From contig JBHIBR010000103.1 of assembly GCA_046759145.1 (NCBI GenBank), forward strand, positions 1 to 6,639: a DNA stretch of 6,639 nucleotides, in the 5' to 3' direction. Source of the DNA: JBHIBR01 sp046759145 [NCBI: Nitrospinota bacterium] (lineage in GTDB: Bacteria > UBA8248). Shown one piece after another: positions 5,709-6,639 of this stretch. A program made the translations under genes and the position numbers. The notes under the pieces are model-generated. The model had not been told where the DNA came from and did not search any database. It saw only the letters and a list, made by a program, of their open reading frames with translations. Position 1 is the first letter of the stretch. Each line of letters starts with the position of its first letter.

Positions 5709-6639
5709 GCCTCCGAGACCAGCTCTACCGCCAGTGGCGCCTCTTGAGGCTCCTCGAGGGCGGCTCCGCGCTGGGAACCCGGGAGCTCCTCCGGGCTCTC
5801 GCGGGAGAAGGGGGGCGGGCTTGGAGCCGCCGCACCCTGGGCCGCGACCTGGTGCTGCTCGAGGCTGCGGGTTTCCCCGTTGAACGCCTCCGGGAGGGGG
5901 GGCGCACCCTGTGGCGGCTCATCCCCGCCGTCCGGGAGGGGGTGCCTCCTCCGTTCACCCTCTCGGAGCTGGCCGGGCTCTTCTGGGCCCTTTCCGAGTG
6001 GAGGGGAGCGCCCGAGAGCCCCCTCGAGGGCGAGCCCCTGGGGGGCTGCTTGAGCGAACTCTACCGGAAGCTGGGGGAGCTCTTGCCCCCCTCCTTCCGC
6101 CGCTACGCGGAGGTCCTGGACGGCCGCTACGGTGGGGCGGTGAGGGTTCTCGGGGAACGAGGCCGAAGGAGACGTCTCGCCGGCATCTTGGCCGAGGCCA
6201 TCGCCGAGAGGAGGCCCGTTCGGCTGCTTGCGGCGCGGAAGGGGGAGAGCCGGAAGAAATGGCGAAAGTTGGATCCCTACTTGCTCAAGTATCGCCGGGG
6301 GGATTACCATATTCTGGGTTGGGACGCCCGGGAGGGCGAGGTGCAGGTGCTCACCCTGGGCCGAGTGGAGGCCATCCGGAAAGACGTCGGGGGGTTCCAA
6401 CTGCCCCTGGGGCTCGACCTGGAGGCGGCCCTGGAGGAGCGCCTGCGAGGCGCTCCGAAGGAGGCGATCGAGGTCCGTTTCCGGGTGAGCCGCTCGGTGG
6501 CCAGCCAGCTCGAAGAGGGATGGCTTGCCCAGCTCTTCGGCCCCGCCCAGCGGCTGCGTTCGGGTCGGCGGGGAGAGGAATGGACCCTCAGGCCTTCGGA
6601 CCCCGAGGCCTTCCTCCGCTGGCTGATGAGCCTGGGCCC
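5705..6639 (+). CDS. HTH-WYL domain transcriptional regulator (YafY/DeoR-like), 3' end cut by window
   Basis: The frame is open from GTG 5705 to the last base, giving at least 311 codons, so the C-terminus is missing. Residues 7-73 form an HTH of the HTH_11/DeoR type, with the recognition-helix pattern SRRTLGRDLVLLEAAGFPV (41-59) and a wing GGRTLWRL. A linker helix region (84-135) follows, then a WYL domain at about 155-235 with LDPYLLKYRRGDYHILGWD (189-207), and a C-terminal WCX-like segment (EVRFRVSRSVASQLEE). The signature W-Y-L is YHI here (201-203), and the usual upstream Tyr/Ser positions are also changed, so ligand binding may differ from the type members. Such proteins are usually DNA-binding repressors or activators that sense nucleotides or nucleic acid. 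It is coupled to the PHP gene by a GTGA overlap and strong Shine-Dalgarno. The target genes are unknown. Confidence 0.82.
   Translation, partial: MSLRDQLYRQWRLLRLLEGGSALGTRELLRALAGEGGRAWSRRTLGRDLVLLEAAGFPVERLREGGRTLWRLIPAVREGVPPPFTLSELAGLFWALSEWRGAPESPLEGEPLGGCLSELYRKLGELLPPSFRRYAEVLDGRYGGAVRVLGERGRRRRLAGILAEAIAERRPVRLLAARKGESRKKWRKLDPYLLKYRRGDYHILGWDAREGEVQVLTLGRVEAIRKDVGGFQLPLGLDLEAALEERLRGAPKEAIEVRFRVSRSVASQLEEGWLAQLFGPAQRLRSGRRGEEWTLRPSDPEAFLRWLMSLG

Noticed and set aside
5537-6400. Antisense frame opposite the WYL gene
   Set aside because: It has low-complexity composition, and the + strand has a coherent HTH-WYL protein with an ideal Shine-Dalgarno.
5705-6639. WYL protein as regulator of a phage-defence system
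   Set aside because: WYL regulators do occur in defence loci, but nothing defence-related is visible here. The neighbours are housekeeping genes, and the downstream sequence is outside the window.

Overview
The window is a gene-dense, GC-rich (roughly 70 % by eye) bacterial chromosomal segment. All genes lie on the + strand and are tightly packed. The split P-protein (separate GcvPA and GcvPB), a LipM-type octanoyltransferase and the strong G/C third-position bias fit a high-GC, non-enterobacterial lineage such as NC10, Rokubacteria, Acidobacteria, Tectomicrobia or deltaproteobacteria-like groups. The taxon cannot be fixed from this stretch. No mobile element, CRISPR array or obvious foreign island was seen.

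Region 1 (1-4654) is a glycine cleavage operon: the 3' end of gcvT, then gcvH, gcvPA, gcvPB and a lipoate-metabolism gene resembling LipM octanoyltransferase. GcvPA/GcvPB decarboxylate glycine and load the aminomethyl group on the lipoyl arm of GcvH, and GcvT passes the one-carbon unit to tetrahydrofolate. The LipM-like enzyme probably places the octanoyl precursor of lipoate on GcvH. Spacing is tight: 78 nt between gcvT and gcvH, 0 nt between gcvH and gcvPA, near-contact or overlap at gcvPA/gcvPB, and a 17-nt overlap at gcvPB/lipM. The L-protein (dihydrolipoyl dehydrogenase) and lipoyl synthase LipA are not in the window.

Region 2 (about 4651-4765) is a complete tRNA-Gly(CCC) gene with encoded CCA. 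Just upstream is a near-consensus sigma-70-type promoter (TTGACA, 17 nt, TTTAAT) whose -35 box overlaps the lipM stop codon.

Region 3 (4836-6639) is a second gene pair: a PHP-domain phosphoesterase of the YciV/RNase AM-like group, and an HTH-WYL transcriptional regulator that starts inside the PHP stop codon and runs off the window end. The pair may be read from the tRNA promoter, since no clear terminator separates them.

The content is mostly well-understood housekeeping metabolism. I do not see a convincing undescribed system. The points most worth a second look are the lipoylation gene built into the gcv operon, the tRNA promoter embedded in the end of that gene, and the coupled PHP-WYL pair with a degenerate WYL signature.
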